Source: Talaromyces rugulosus (taxonomy: Eukaryota; Ascomycota; Eurotiomycetes; Eurotiales; Trichocomaceae). From it: DNA of 64,000 bases. Under the pieces are notes generated by a model. The model saw only the letters and a program-made list of their open reading frames with translations. It searched no databases and was not told where the DNA came from. This document shows positions 1-10,898 of the stretch, piece by piece. The first letter of the stretch is position 1. Each line of letters starts with the position of its first letter. Position numbers and translations under genes: made by a program. The stretch lies in assembly GCF_013368755.1 (NCBI RefSeq), contig NC_049563.1:744001-808000 (forward strand). The letters are read 5' to 3'.

Positions 1-409
1 AATCGACTCAACCGTCAAGACCACATGAGTTGTGCCAAACAACCGGGGGGGGGGACTGGGTGGCAGGCTGGAAGCCACCAGATCTCAACTCAAGGTCCGA
101 AGACCGAGGAGAACCAAGGAAGCCGAAGCTCCATAAACGCCAGACAGTCCAGAAAGAAAGAGAAAAAAACATGTCAGAAGAACTGACGGGGTATCACTCA
201 TACAGGAAAGAAAGAAAGAAAAAACAGAAAAAAAACAAAGCCATGCACATAAAAAAAAACCCAAAAACAAGGGTATCCCGGCCCAACGCCAAACCCAACA
301 AAAACGCCGTCATTCTCGTTATTTCATCATTGTCATCGCCCCCCTTCTCCCCCCCCTGGTCTTGTCCTTCGCCGCCGGAGCGGCCACCTGTCTGTGGCCC
401 ACAGCGGTT
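1..409. other. 3' flank of the SUMO protease gene
   Basis: There is no convincing gene here. The strand is rich in A-runs and, read in the sense of the neighbouring minus-strand gene, in pyrimidine runs, as expected of a 3' untranslated region and terminator. A G-run at about 46-54 and a C-run at about 340-355 are the only other structures seen. Confidence 0.5.
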
Positions 410-3400
410 TCAGAGGCGGGCCGGACCTGGTCCCGAAGGATCCAGGTCCCCTCTGAAACCGCTGTTAAGCAGTTCCGCAACAATCTTCTTCCTCAAAAGA
501 GGAACATCGCCCGGCCCGTAGGCGGTTGGCTCCAATCCCAGCGCCACAGCCTTGGCTGTGGTGAGTAAAAACACACCACAGTCACTCCCGTTGTCCTGCT
601 TGGGGGAGGGAGTACGGAGGACGGTCCACTCGTCCTCCACGTACTTCTCCCCCAGCTCCCCCGCCAGCCACTCCTTGATTGTGTCCACAAAGGACCGCCA
701 GCGTGAGCCCAGCGAATCGAAATATTCGATTGTCTTGTTCGCTGGGCTCACGACTAGCAGGGTCCAGTGTGACTGCTGGTGGACTGGCACAAACACCGTC
801 TCCACGTCCAGGAGATGCTCTCCACCAATCTTGCCCCTCCGCGCCCATCGGCTCACTTCTCTGTATCCGCCATCGCGGAGCTTTGAGTAGAAAAAGCTGC
901 TGAATGCAAAGTACTTGGGCCGCACGTTGCGACCCGTGTTGTTCGCTTTTTCTCGGAGATAGTCCACAGTCAGCGCCAAATGGCCATTGATGACTTCGTC
1001 ATTTAGCCATTCAAGGTCTTTGTAGCAGGTAAGAAGCTTTTGCTGGGTCAGCTCGATCCCTTCGAGGGTCGATCCGAGAACTCTGTTACTGGCAGCTGAC
1101 ATTGCGGCATGAACTTGTCTTTCCACGCTTTCGGTTAATGGGCGGACAGCATCTTCACCCTCCGGCACGCGCTGGCGACTTAGAGCCATTGCGCGCTCAC
1201 GTATGACGCGCATGCGAGCTTCTCTCTGCATTTCTTCATACTCGTCACGGTAAAGTGCCCCAGTACGGTCGGACACGTTGGCGGGTGGTTCATTCGAGCT
1301 GAACAAACGGACTGCGGAAACTGGCCGTCCCAAAGGAGTATCGGCTTCCCACCACTGGATACGTGTTGGGATGATTCCATCTTCACCCGAGACAGTAACA
1401 GTAGAAAGAAGATCGCGGGTTTCCTCGATGTCAGCATCCAGTGGAGGACGTGGCACGCGAGGAGTGGTACGCCGCAGGGCAGGAGTTCCACGGTAACGAC
1501 GCATCAGTGGAGGAATCAATCGCGTTACTGGAGTCACGGGGAATCGACGAGATGGAGAAGACGTAGGACGTGCAGTCGGAGTGTCAGAGATAGAGCGCGA
1601 GGATGAAGGGACAATCGGAGTGAGAAATGAAGCATCATGGGGCGGAGGAGAAGTTGGTACAATTGGAGGTGGAGAAGGAGCAGTTTCAACAGGACGGGAT
1701 GAGGAGGGAATCAATCGTAAGGCAGGAGTAACATCAATAGGACGTGGCAGGGGGGGGACAACGGGATGTTGGGCTGGAATGGCGTCGACAGCACGTAGTG
1801 AGTTGGAGTCTGGAGTCTCATCGATAGGAGCCAAGTCTAAAGCGGGGGTGTCTTCGACCGCGTGCAAGGACGGCACCATCGGACGCGAAGCAGGAATAGT
1901 ATCGATAGCACGCGACGATGAGGGAATCAGACGCAAGGCTGGGTTTTCTTCGATGGGACGCAGTGTGGGAACCAATCCCAAAGCAGGAGCCTCGTTGACA
2001 GGATGTGCTGGAGGAGCCAAATTCAAGGCGGGAGTCTCTTCGACAGGACGCGAGGATGGGATGATGACAGGGGAGGACGGGGTAGAGGACATGGGGGGCC
2101 AGGGTGCGACCTGAGGCACGTCTGGATTGAAGCGGATAGGGCTACGAACCCAAGGAGCCAATGGCGGAACCAACGCGAATTGAGGTTCAGCCTCATCTTC
2201 ATCAACGGTTTGTGCGGCAGCTCTTTCTGCAACTTCAGCCATTTCTCTGTCTCGAGCCTCTCTAGTAGCATTCGCAACCATAATCCGAATACTATCTTCC
2301 TCGGAAATAGCGTTAGCAGGGCTTTCCAAGCGACGGCGCGGCTGAAAAAATACAATTGGTGTAGATGGAGACGGAGACGGAGGTGGAGGCGGAGATGGAG
2401 ATGGAGATGGAGGGCTGGGTAGTTGAGAGGCATGACCGGTTAGCTCGGCTTGCAGCTGAAGAGAAACAGGGTCTTCAGGTTCTTCAGGTTCAATCATTTC
2501 AGCCGCGGGTTGAGGTGCCGGCTGGGGGGCAGGGGCTGGAGCTGGAGCCGCGATTTGGGTCTCAGGGGCTGGCATGGGGCTCTCTTCTCTTCTATCAAAT
2601 AGATGAGCAAAAGCAGAGGCAACACCGAGTCCAGTTCGGATAGTTTGCTTGATACCAATCTGTGCAGTGCGACGAGCCAGCTGAGCAATTCGACTGACGG
2701 GAACGATGATTCTGCGCCAAGGAGGGATAGCAGCACGCCAAGTTGCTCGACGATAAAGTGCAGCAGGCCATTGAGGCATCTGGATAGGCTGCGGAGCAAC
2801 AGGGACAATCTGCTGTGGAGCAGCATTCACAAGTGGCTGTGGTGCGGCATCAACGAGCAAACGTGGGCTACCATCAAGAAGATTCTGAGGAGCGATAGCA
2901 CCAATCTGACGTGGAGGGACATCAATATGGGGTGGTGGAGTAACGTCAAGGAGAGGTCGAGCGGCATCAACAACCCGTCGCGGAGTAGCATCGATGACGC
3001 GTCTCTGGTCACTTGTGTCCTGCTCATACGCAGTACGCGTGCGCTTCGGGGAAGAAAAGGGAAATCTAGCACCATCACGTTTGTGTAGATGAGAGCGATC
3101 GAATTGACGCTGCTCTGCACGGTTGTCTGCACGTGCCTCCTCCATATCATGGTAGAATGGGTCATTGGGGCGAGGTTGCCAACGACGAGTGAGTTGTTGA
3201 CGGCGTGCTTGCCTGTCATGAAGAGTGGACAATTGCAAGGTAGGTCTTGGTTGCAAGCTAGGGCTCGAAAACAAGTTACGCCTGGGAGCGTGCTGTGGGG
3301 TCTGGTGGGAGTGACCGAACGGACTAGGAGATGGGTGGTAAACAACGCCTTCCATGGGATCTAGCGAAGCACCGTACTCGCCTGCGGGCGCGTCTAGCAT

Positions 3401-3421
3401 GACAGTATCCATTTCTGCCAT
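410..3421 (-). CDS. ulp1: Ulp1-like SUMO (ubiquitin-like) protease, C48 family
   Basis: This is a single 1003-codon reading frame without introns. The C-terminal 200 residues form a C48 peptidase domain: NDEVINGHL begins near residue 807, followed by the catalytic series His 885 (QSHWTL), Asp 902 (EYFDSLG), Gln 942 (PKQDNGSDCG) and Cys 948. Proteins of this family mature SUMO and remove it from targets, usually at the nuclear envelope in yeast. The first 750 residues are low-complexity and proline-rich, with two imperfect repeat zones: V-D-A-x-P motifs around residues 140-205 and R-P-x-x-E-T-P-A-L-like motifs around residues 450-650. The catalytic domain is complete and the stop lies 23 residues after a conserved-looking helix. 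The symbol follows the yeast family name; orthology was not tested. Confidence 0.93.
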   Translation of the reverse strand: MAEMDTVMLDAPAGEYGASLDPMEGVVYHPSPSPFGHSHQTPQHAPRRNLFSSPSLQPRPTLQLSTLHDRQARRQQLTRRWQPRPNDPFYHDMEEARADNRAEQRQFDRSHLHKRDGARFPFSSPKRTRTAYEQDTSDQRRVIDATPRRVVDAARPLLDVTPPPHIDVPPRQIGAIAPQNLLDGSPRLLVDAAPQPLVNAAPQQIVPVAPQPIQMPQWPAALYRRATWRAAIPPWRRIIVPVSRIAQLARRTAQIGIKQTIRTGLGVASAFAHLFDRREESPMPAPETQIAAPAPAPAPQPAPQPAAEMIEPEEPEDPVSLQLQAELTGHASQLPSPPSPSPSPPPPPSPSPSTPIVFFQPRRRLESPANAISEEDSIRIMVANATREARDREMAEVAERAAAQTVDEDEAEPQFALVPPLAPWVRSPIRFNPDVPQVAPWPPMSSTPSSPVIIPSSRPVEETPALNLAPPAHPVNEAPALGLVPTLRPIEENPALRLIPSSSRAIDTIPASRPMVPSLHAVEDTPALDLAPIDETPDSNSLRAVDAIPAQHPVVPPLPRPIDVTPALRLIPSSSRPVETAPSPPPIVPTSPPPHDASFLTPIVPSSSRSISDTPTARPTSSPSRRFPVTPVTRLIPPLMRRYRGTPALRRTTPRVPRPPLDADIEETRDLLSTVTVSGEDGIIPTRIQWWEADTPLGRPVSAVRLFSSNEPPANVSDRTGALYRDEYEEMQREARMRVIRERAMALSRQRVPEGEDAVRPLTESVERQVHAAMSAASNRVLGSTLEGIELTQQKLLTCYKDLEWLNDEVINGHLALTVDYLREKANNTGRNVRPKYFAFSSFFYSKLRDGGYREVSRWARRGKIGGEHLLDVETVFVPVHQQSHWTLLVVSPANKTIEYFDSLGSRWRSFVDTIKEWLAGELGEKYVEDEWTVLRTPSPKQDNGSDCGVFLLTTAKAVALGLEPTAYGPGDVPLLRKKIVAELLNSGFRGDLDPSGPGPARL

Positions 3422-3965
3422 GTTCTCTAGTTTCTTTGGGAAGTCACGGTTCGAAAGGAGATGTGTGGTGTGAGAAGATGTAAAGTAAACCTCAAGTGAG
3501 AGGCAAGCAGGTAGAAAGTAGTGCGTTCCCGATTCTCTTCAGGGAGACGCGATCCAAATTGGATATGTGATGTGTGGAGAAGTGAAGCAAGCCTCAGATG
3601 AGAGGTAGGTAGGTGGGAAGAGAGGTGTGTGGTCCCTATTTTCTTTGGGAGCCACGAGAGTAGGTGTATGTGTGTGTGGTGGGCAGGTTTTGAGAAAATT
3701 TGAGTCAACTCGGGGTGACTTCAAATTTTGATAAAAAAGAAGCTGTGCGTTTCCCTATTTTCTTTGGGGTAACGCAGCTTCGAGAGAAAAGATTGTATGG
3801 TGGATTGAGTCTACTCGAGGTGACTTCGAATCCAGATGGGAGGGGTTGTGAGGATTGTTGCGTTTCCCTGTTTTCTTTGGAACGACGCGGTTTGGAGGAG
3901 ACGAAGGGTTGGGATGAGCTGCATTGCGATGTTAGCTACATGTGAGAAGACAGTGAGGGGTAAGA
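3422..3965. repeat. Degenerate tandem repeat, about 105-118 bp per unit, five copies
   Basis: Five diverged units lie directly upstream of the ulp1 start. Each has a TTTTCTTTGG-like core, at about 3431, 3533, 3640, 3758 and 3871. In units 2-5 the core is preceded by a (G)CGTTTCCC- or GGTCCCTA-like stretch. It is followed by a short ACGCGG/TTCGA-like stretch and an element resembling CTCAAGTGAGAGG or CTCGAGGTGACTTC. Spacing of the cores is about 102, 107, 118 and 113 bases. The block falls in what should be the ulp1 promoter or 5' leader. On the ulp1 sense strand each core reads CCAAAGAAAA followed by GGGAAACGCA. Confidence 0.7.
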
Positions 3966-4934
3966 GAAGAGAAGATCGCGGCTTTACATACATGTGAGTT
4001 GAGATGTCAAAGGCAAGCGTTGTTTGTTGTTGTGCAGGTCGGTCGGTGACAGGCGCGTTGGGGGCGCGCCCGTCAAGAGAAAAACTCGACTTGGAGCTGC
4101 AGCTGCGAGAGAGCGTGACAGAGAAACAAGCACACGCTTGTGAAGACGCGAAAGCTATTGGAAAGAAAGAAGATGATGCTTCTTCAGAGAGAAGCGGCTG
4201 AGAGGCAAAGATGCGAGGAAGTTGCTCAGAGCGATAGCTTTGGCTGACCGGCGTGTGAAGATGAAAAGAGGAAGAAAAGAGGGAAAAGCAGAAGAGGGGA
4301 AGAAGAGGAAGAGGGGCAGGGCACAGCAGAGGAGGCGGCGGTGGAGGTGGTGGCAGCAGCTGGAGGGGGGGGCGCGGTGGCTCGATTGGGGCTAGGGCCA
4401 TACATTACAGCGGTGCGAGCAGAGGGAAAAGATACAGCGGTCACCTGGGGAACATGGCGAGTTGAAGCTGCGGGCGAGTCGGTTGTTTCGCGGTGCGGAC
4501 AGGGCGGCGCGCAAACACAGAAGGGCGGGTGTCGCGAGGCGCAAAGATGAAGCTGGAGAGAGCTTCGGCACAGGAACCAGAGCTTCCCGCGCGCTAGCAG
4601 GGCACGTGACCGTGCGCGTTGCTCGGTCGGGCCAAGCGCGCGGCGGTAGGGCTGACGCTGACACTGCCGATCTGCCCCGGTATTATTTATACTTTGCGTT
4701 TATTCTACTTTGTTCTCTATATATATATCCTCTGCAGAAACACTCGTCTATACAGCGTGCGTCGACTGATCTGGTAGTTACAAGGATTATCACTAGAACA
4801 GATTGGAAAGAAAGAGAAAAAAAGGTCACAACTAGAGAAGAGAATAGAAACAGAAGAAAAGAAAAGAAAGAAACGCGATAGAGAAAATGCTCAAAAGGCG
4901 AGGAGAGCGTCGTATTGCTCATGTATGGATGAGG
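3966..4934. other. Upstream region of ulp1 and 3' flank of the Lcb3-type gene
   Basis: I see no supportable gene. On the plus strand the region is purine-rich (GAGGAAGAAG tracts at about 4250-4330 and A-rich tracts at 4800-4890). A CACGTG E-box is at 4603-4608 and a TATTTATA-like stretch near 4682. It probably holds the promoter of ulp1, whose transcription runs leftward, and the 3' end of the phosphatase gene. Confidence 0.4.
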
Positions 4935-6856
4935 TCAAGGTGCCAGACCAAGACTGTCGAAAACGTAAGGCGAAAAGTCTATAACGATAACAGCGATACC
5001 TGAGAGGAGACATTAGCACGGCGGTAAACACGGGCAGTTGCTGGTCGTACCGATATATACAATGAGTTTCGTAACAACTTCGACGTCGTAACGGACACGG
5101 GGCTTTTTAATCATTGCAAACATTATTTCCTGCTCGTCCGAATCGTTGTCGTCGGTAGCCTGGCGTGGCGCTGGCATCACATCAGGACCTGTGTCGGTGC
5201 TGGGCGGTGCAAGAGTCTCGGGGCTTCGTCGGGGACTGCCGGTTCCCATCATGTTTTCGTACTTCTCGAGTTTGGATGGGGCGCGATTCGTTAGGACGGA
5301 GCCTTCAACTGTACCAGTCTCAGTATGCAACAAGAAGAGAAAAAAAAAAGAAGAAAAGAATTCCTCACCAGTCAGGTGCTGTGACTGTTCACCAATGCTT
5401 TCGCGACGGCGCTTTTCTCGGTAGGCCAGCGTCTCGTACGCATCGGCTTCAGACTGCGGTCCGACCGAGATCGCTCGTCGACGTGGATGTCTTATCGATG
5501 TGAATAAGGAGGGGATGTCGGACACGCTAGGAATAACGTCGTTGTCTTTGAGCAGCTGGGGCACCTTCTCATAATCCCTGGTGACAAACAGTTAGTGTTT
5601 CTGTATTAAACCCGGCCATCATCAGGGGACATACGAAGCTTGGGTGAAAAAGCGCCGAGGAAGAAGGAGACCGGCTTTGGAGAGGCCTCTGAAGACGGGA
5701 GGCAGGATTCGCAGCAAAAGAGGCTTCATGACCTCTCGCCACGCAAAGACGGCCAAAACACCAATGACAATACGCAGGATCGTCCTGGGCCATCCAACAG
5801 TTGCCAATCGGTATGGAATTGTGTCGGGGCTCGGTTCGGGCCAAGCCAGAGAAGACTGCGCAAAATCCCACGAAGCTATCTGGGCTCCGATGAAGACCCC
5901 GGCAAAAGAGACACTGTCATCATAGCAAGGACAGTCGTCCGCTGGTTCGGGATGGAGTCGGACCAGCGCCAGGACAATCAAAATTACCAGAAGGATCTGC
6001 TTGCCAGTGGCGGCAATAATCCAGGTGTCGAACAAGAGGCCATACTGGCACTGCACCCAGGCAATCAAGGCGCCCATGCCAGAACCGATTACGACATCCA
6101 TAAACCCATGCATTCCACAGTACAGCCGGCCAATGATTATAGACACGGCGTAGAGGTACAGCGCCCCTTGGGCTGCAATGTTAACAACCGGGCTCATCGT
6201 ATTCTCGGTAGACCGCAGGAGGGCAATGGCGTAAATGGCGACAGAGATGGCGTTGGTGGAATGCGTCGAGGGAAATCCGTACTCCAAGGCGGCGGATCCG
6301 GACATTGTGATGCGCTGTAGAGGGGGGGACAATGGGCGAGGAAGACACAGGAGATCCTTGACGAAGCCGCTCCAGAACACGCCGGCGGCCAGGACGTTGA
6401 GCATTCTAATAGAGAACAAAATAAGCCAATTAGCAATTCCGGTACGGCCACTTGCAGAGACAAAACACTCACCCGCGTCCCAACGTCGAATATCCGGACC
6501 AGAACAGAATGGGCAGGAAGATGGTGAAAAAAGTATGGGTGCCGAGGTTGGCGGTGAAAGCGAAATACGAGTCCAGCGTAGGCGTGCGCATCTTCTCCTG
6601 CAGCCAGGCCAAGTACGGGGTTTCATATCGTATAAGGGGGAGGATCTTCTGTCGAGGCCAGTAACGCCATTTTGGCAGCCGATGCTGGTCTGGTTTCTCG
6701 AGTTAGTGCTGAGAAAGCGCGATGCGACGCAGTCGGGTGGGAGATGAGAGGAAAGCAAGACAAGGAAAAGCCAGACATACAGTGATTCAAGCTCCTCAGG
6801 CCTGCATCGGTCCGTCCGTTTCCGTTTTGTGTTTTCTCCATGGTTATTTTCTCCAT
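4935..6856 (-). CDS. Dihydrosphingosine/sphingoid-base 1-phosphate phosphatase (PAP2 superfamily, Lcb3 type)
   Basis: Six exons join to a 531-residue membrane protein: 6781-6856, 6473-6689, 5635-6405, 5369-5577, 5051-5308 and 4935-4999, all with GT-AG introns and a frame that closes. The three PAP2 signature motifs are visible: KDLLCLPRP, YGFPSTHS and IGRLYCGMHGFMD. Many hydrophobic segments follow, as expected of an ER phosphatase that removes phosphate from long-chain-base phosphates and so feeds sphingoid bases back to ceramide synthesis. The C-terminal third is hydrophilic, Ser/Pro/Asp-rich and ends with a short hydrophobic tail. Two in-frame ATGs (6856 and 6841) compete as the start; the first is used here. 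The small last exon is supported by a 51-nt intron that restores a plausible GIAV tail. Confidence 0.88.
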
Positions 6857-7341
6857 GGTGTTATGGGCGAGCGCTCCGTGTTGCGGTTACCGACTGAGGT
6901 GTGCGTCCGGCGGTCCATTCGCCTCGACTGTCAGCATATCCCAGTCGGCGAGGTGGGAGGGAGGAATTGATCGAAGAGAGGCAGTTCTGAGCATGTACGC
7001 ACTACTCCTCAGCAGGCACGGTCAGGAAGAAGAAGAATGGGGAGTGTCGGGGTCCAGAGTTCAGAGTCCAAATGTCCAACGTCAACGTGGTTCCTGGTTG
7101 CGCACTAAAAACGCAGGCACGCCAAGACTGCCGCTGCGATTGGCTGCGCACGTGGAGCCGCTCGCGTCCATGTCGTATCGCTCTGCAGCTTGCAGAGTGT
7201 TGGTATAGACATGGCTTATGTTGGGTGACTGGCAGGGTGTTCTGGCTGGAATTCGTGGAATATGTGTATGTTTCATGCGGTTGGCGATGTGGGAGGCTTG
7301 CGCCGCGGATAATATATTTTCTGCAAGGAAGGCGGAATCGC

Positions 7342-7362
7342 TATATATATATATATATATAT
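7342..7362. repeat. (TA)n microsatellite
   Basis: A pure alternating TA run of about 20 bases lies in the intergenic space. Confidence 0.9.
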
Positions 7363-7886
7363 TACGGATAGCACCATGATCAATTGATAGTTTCGCACAT
7401 TCTAAATGAAGATTCCCTTGACATGATAATTGCAAAACCCCCCCCTGCTTGGTTAATCGACATTAAAGAATAACACATTAGTAATTATAAAATCAATGTT
7501 GGCCGACAACACCAAGGAATAGAGTCGCAGTGACGTACATCTACAGTGGGCCGCAATAACAACCATATTCTAATAATAATATCCTCCGAGCGCGGCCCAG
7601 AAGCCAGAAGCTGGCAAGCGAATCCACCGTGGAGACGACTCTCAGATCAAGTTCTCTTTTTTCTCCCTATAAGGCGAGGCCCAGCGCAAAACGAGTGGTC
7701 CAGGCGGGCGGTTGCCATGGCAGCGCGCCGCGATAAACAACATCCAGCCGGGTTTCACCTCGATCTGCCATCACACATTCTCCTTGCTAGGGGCCTAGTA
7801 CAACGCTAGTCGCATGAGCTGGCAGACGCTGTCTTCAAAACAAGGATTCTCCTCGTCGCTGCGCTCTCTTCTCCTTCCCTCTTCTC

Positions 7887-7913
7887 CTCAGACTCAGACT
7901 CAGACTCAGACTC
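7887..7913. repeat. CTCAGA hexamer repeat
   Basis: About 4.5 tandem copies of a six-base unit lie within a pyrimidine-rich stretch 140 bases before the rho4 start, probably in its 5' untranslated region. Confidence 0.8.
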
Positions 7914-8049
7914 CCCCGCTCAGGTCTCCCTCCACCAACTCACATCCTTCCATACCATATTCCAAACAACGATACTGGCCTCGCCATTGCTCTTGGAAGC
8001 ATCTGAATATCCCCGCAACATCGTGCTCAGCTGACAGCCATTCGCAACC

Positions 8050-8966
8050 ATGGCCGCCGCCGCATACGACAGACGGTATTCGGTCTACAACAATGAAAAG
8101 ACACCCCCGCTGGGCACGCGTGATCGAAGCCAGAGCATCAGAGTCAGTCACAGCAGCCACGGCACCAGCAGCACAAACACAAGCATGTCGTCGGGGAAGA
8201 TGTCTCAAGCGACCAACATCACCCAGCCGCCCTCGTACTCCAAGAAGTTTGTCGTCGTGGGCGACGGCGGCTGCGGCAAGACTTGTCTGCTCATCAGCTA
8301 CTCACAGCGTTACTTTCCAGAGGTAGGCAGTTGTGATTTGGCAACTAAAAGAAAGAATGCTAATATCTGGCACAGAAATACGTCCCTACCGTCTTCGAGA
8401 ACTACATCACTCACACGATCCATGGCCGGTCAGGAAAGACCGTGGAGCTCGCCCTGTGGGATACCGCCGGACAGGAAGAGTACGACCGACTGCGTCCGCT
8501 CTCGTACCCGGAAACAGATCTTTTGTTTGTCTGTTTCGCCATCGACTGCCCAAACTCGCTGGAAAATGTTATGGACAAGGTAAGTCTCTGGTTTGGAGAA
8601 AAGCAAGAGCCCGACGCTAACAATTTGCAGTGGTACCCCGAAGTGCTCCATTTCTGTCCCACAACCCCGCTCATCCTGGTGGGACTCAAAGCAGACCTCC
8701 GCAACAAGAGAACGTGCATTGAGCTTCTCAAGACACAGGGATTGACCCCAGTTACTCCAGAACAGGGCCAGGCTGTTGCGCAGCGCATGGGGGCTGCCTA
8801 TATTGAGTGCAGCAGCAAAGAAATGACAGGTGTCGACGAGGTATTCGAGCTCGCCGTCAACACCGCCGTTGGCGTTGAAGATGAGACTTACTCGACCCCT
8901 GGCCCCAGCGGCAAAGGTCCTTCAGGCCGCCGCAGGGTCAAGAAGCGTACCTGCAAGATTCTGTAA
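8050..8966 (+). CDS. rho4: Rho4-type Rho family GTPase
   Basis: Three exons (8050-8322, 8376-8579, 8631-8966) give 270 residues. The Ras-fold motifs are complete: P-loop GDGGCGKT near residue 71, switch region YVPTVFENY, WDTAGQEEYDRLRPLSY, VGLKADLR in place of the NKxD-type motif, and ECSSKE. The protein ends CKIL, a CaaL box that predicts geranylgeranylation and membrane attachment. The roughly 60-residue Ser/Thr-rich N-terminal extension before the GTPase fold, together with the sequence of the core, is what points to Rho4 rather than Rho1 or Cdc42. Rho4 acts in septation and polarized wall synthesis in filamentous fungi. Both introns have good GTAGGC and GTAAGT donors. Confidence 0.92.
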
Positions 8967-9437
8967 GTTTTCATGCTCGTTGATTGCCTTTGACAGAATT
9001 TTCTTTTCTTAAACGTGATATGTTTTGATGCGCATGAATATGGATTATGGCATGTCATTCGGAGAGTAAGCTCCGGCCATTGTTTTTTTCTTTCTTTCTT
9101 CTGCTTTTGCTTCATCGTTCTCATGTTGTATTCCTGAACATCTTGATTATGAGCGGCCATGTCCTGTGATTGGATTCTATGCGGACTTGGATCCTCAAAT
9201 TTTTCTTTTCTTTCCTTTCTTTCCTTTTTTTTCATTTGTGAATCATTGATCATGGGCCGCGAGGCATATCAAGCATGCATGGAGTAGGAGTTGGGTGTTG
9301 GACTGCTGCTGTCGTTGTATTTAGACAAATGAACATATTCAATAACACACAACGCCTATAATATGTAGCCTAGACTAAGGGTATCTTTTTATATAAAAAA
9401 AAACGAAACAAAACCAAAAGATCGATCGCGAAAACAA
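8967..9437. other. 3' flanks of rho4 and dad1 (convergent)
   Basis: The space between two convergent genes is T-rich after rho4 (TTTCTTTC runs at 9085-9235) and A-rich before dad1. No gene is seen. Confidence 0.5.
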
Positions 9438-9956
9438 TTACTTGTTTTCCGTCATGGTCTCATCATCCTCTGTCGCCTGAGTGTTTCCCTCCCCTTCGTC
9501 TTCTTGCCCGTTGTGATTCCCATCCTGTTCGTCTTCAGGGCCCATGAAATGCTCAAACTGGCTCCATAATGCCTCGACGGAGCCAAACTCGTTTCCAACC
9601 TGCGGAAATTCATCAATATTAGCTAATGGAATTTTCTTTTCCACGGTGGTTTGTTTTGGGGGGGTTCGTTCGAAGGAAGAAAAAAAAAATAAAAAATAAA
9701 AAATAAAAAGCGTACCGCGATAATACTCTCGAGATTTCGATTTAACCGGTTGATATTCTGAAGGGCGGACTCCATGCTCTGTAAAACAAAAATCGTCAGT
9801 AAATAAATTCATTTAACAGAAAAAGAAAAAAAAAAACATAGAGGTAAACGAGGGTACACGGACAAGAGCGATTTCGCGGACGAGCTCCGATCGCTGAAAC
9901 TCAAACTCGCTTGGGCCTTTAGAGTCGGCTGACGCGCTGGGAGCAAAGGCGGACAT
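9438..9956 (-). CDS. dad1: DASH/Dam1 kinetochore complex subunit Dad1
   Basis: Three exons (9864-9956, 9716-9778, 9438-9599) encode 105 residues. The family core is plain: FEFQRSELVREIA, then SMESALQNINRLNRNLE and VGNEFGSVEALWSQFE. Dad1 is a small coiled-coil subunit of the DASH ring, which couples fungal kinetochores to microtubule plus ends. The tail after residue 72 is acidic and Gln/Asn/Glu-rich. The first intron uses an uncommon GTCCGT donor, chosen because it joins the two conserved helices in frame. A purine/pyrimidine-rich 116-nt second intron explains why the reading frame looks broken. Confidence 0.9.
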
Positions 9957-10898
9957 GTTTGAAAGCAGCAGTAGAGAACTGTATTTTTTTAATAATATTA
10001 TTATGGTGTGGCGTGGGTTGCGACTGGGAGATGTGTAGTAGTAGTTGTCGGAGGGTTGATCTTTTGATCTTTCGGCAACAAACGCGCGCGTCTCGTGCCC
10101 TGAGGCTCCGAGACTTACCCCGCATGCACTAGTCTCTCCGTGGTAGCGAAGCTTTTCACCTTTGAAATCCAGTGGTCTGAATCAGAAATAGACTAGTCAT
10201 TCAATATCCATGGTCGCTCTTTTCATACTTTCTATGGTTACGTGCGCAATTGGAGAAGCTATTCCAGGATTTTGACTCGAAAAGCCGCTTTTACCGTAGC
10301 CATTTCGTCGACGTCGACGCTGCAGAGCACATTTCGCAATGGCGGCTCTCCCTGCTAACAACAGCGTTGGGTGAATAAGGTACTATCTTCTAGATAGTAG
10401 GAGACACTTATTCGTCACAGTAAGATTAACCTGAAATATGTGCAGGACCTCGAATGTCTTTTCCTCTACGACGATATCCGATGTTATCCCCCGCACTGCT
10501 GTCAGACTTTATACTCGAGATGTACATCATCGCCACTATATTTCGATGACACGGTGAACACCAAAAAACCAAGCAATGCGAGTACTATACTCCAGCGAAC
10601 TGATATAGGCATGGAACGTGAACAAAGCTATGGCGGAACAGTGTTTTCCCAGCGGTACTTGAGCTCGGAAATGGCCCGCGGGATAAACAGTATTGCTTCC
10701 CCAGACACTCAGACTTAAACACGCCGAAACCACAATTTCTTGGCTAGCCCTATAAAAAAAAAGCATTTGCCTAGCCAATCGCCAAGAGGAACTATGTACC
10801 TTGACCAGAGATCTATCGTCTAGATTTATCAACTATCGTTCGTCGCAACACGTGACCTGTCCGCACTGCGGCTTCGGCTTCATCCGAGGTTATTCGAC
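9957..10898. other. Intergenic region upstream of dad1 and the MFS gene
   Basis: No gene is supported. Visible structures are a 19-bp hairpin (TACTATC and GATAGTA arms around TTCTA, 10381-10399), a CGTCGACGTCGACG palindrome near 10306, and a CACGTG E-box about 45 bases before the MFS start codon. Confidence 0.45.
10849..10856. promoter_or_regulatory. E-box CACGTGAC upstream of the MFS gene
   Basis: CACGTGAC is a consensus bHLH (Cbf1-like) site. It lies about 45 bases upstream of the MFS start. Function is inferred from position only. Confidence 0.35.

Larger units (their letters stand above)
6857..8049. other. Divergent promoter region between the Lcb3-type gene and rho4
   Basis: There is no gene I can support in these 1.2 kb. 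The region contains an (AT)n tract (7342-7362), a C-run near 7439 and, close to rho4, a CTCAGA hexamer array in the likely 5' leader. Each neighbouring gene starts outward from here. Confidence 0.45.

Noticed and set aside
1581..2114. A Gly/Glu/Ser-rich plus-strand open frame within the ulp1 coding region
   Set aside because: It is the antisense shadow of the proline-rich ulp1 repeats and has no independent features.
3427..3708. A 93-codon minus-strand frame just upstream of ulp1 that could be an N-terminal extension or upstream ORF
   Set aside because: It begins with TTG, not ATG, and mainly translates the tandem repeat.
5640..6320. A 226-codon plus-strand frame antisense to the Lcb3-type gene
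   Set aside because: It overlaps a well supported multi-exon gene on the other strand and has no domain.
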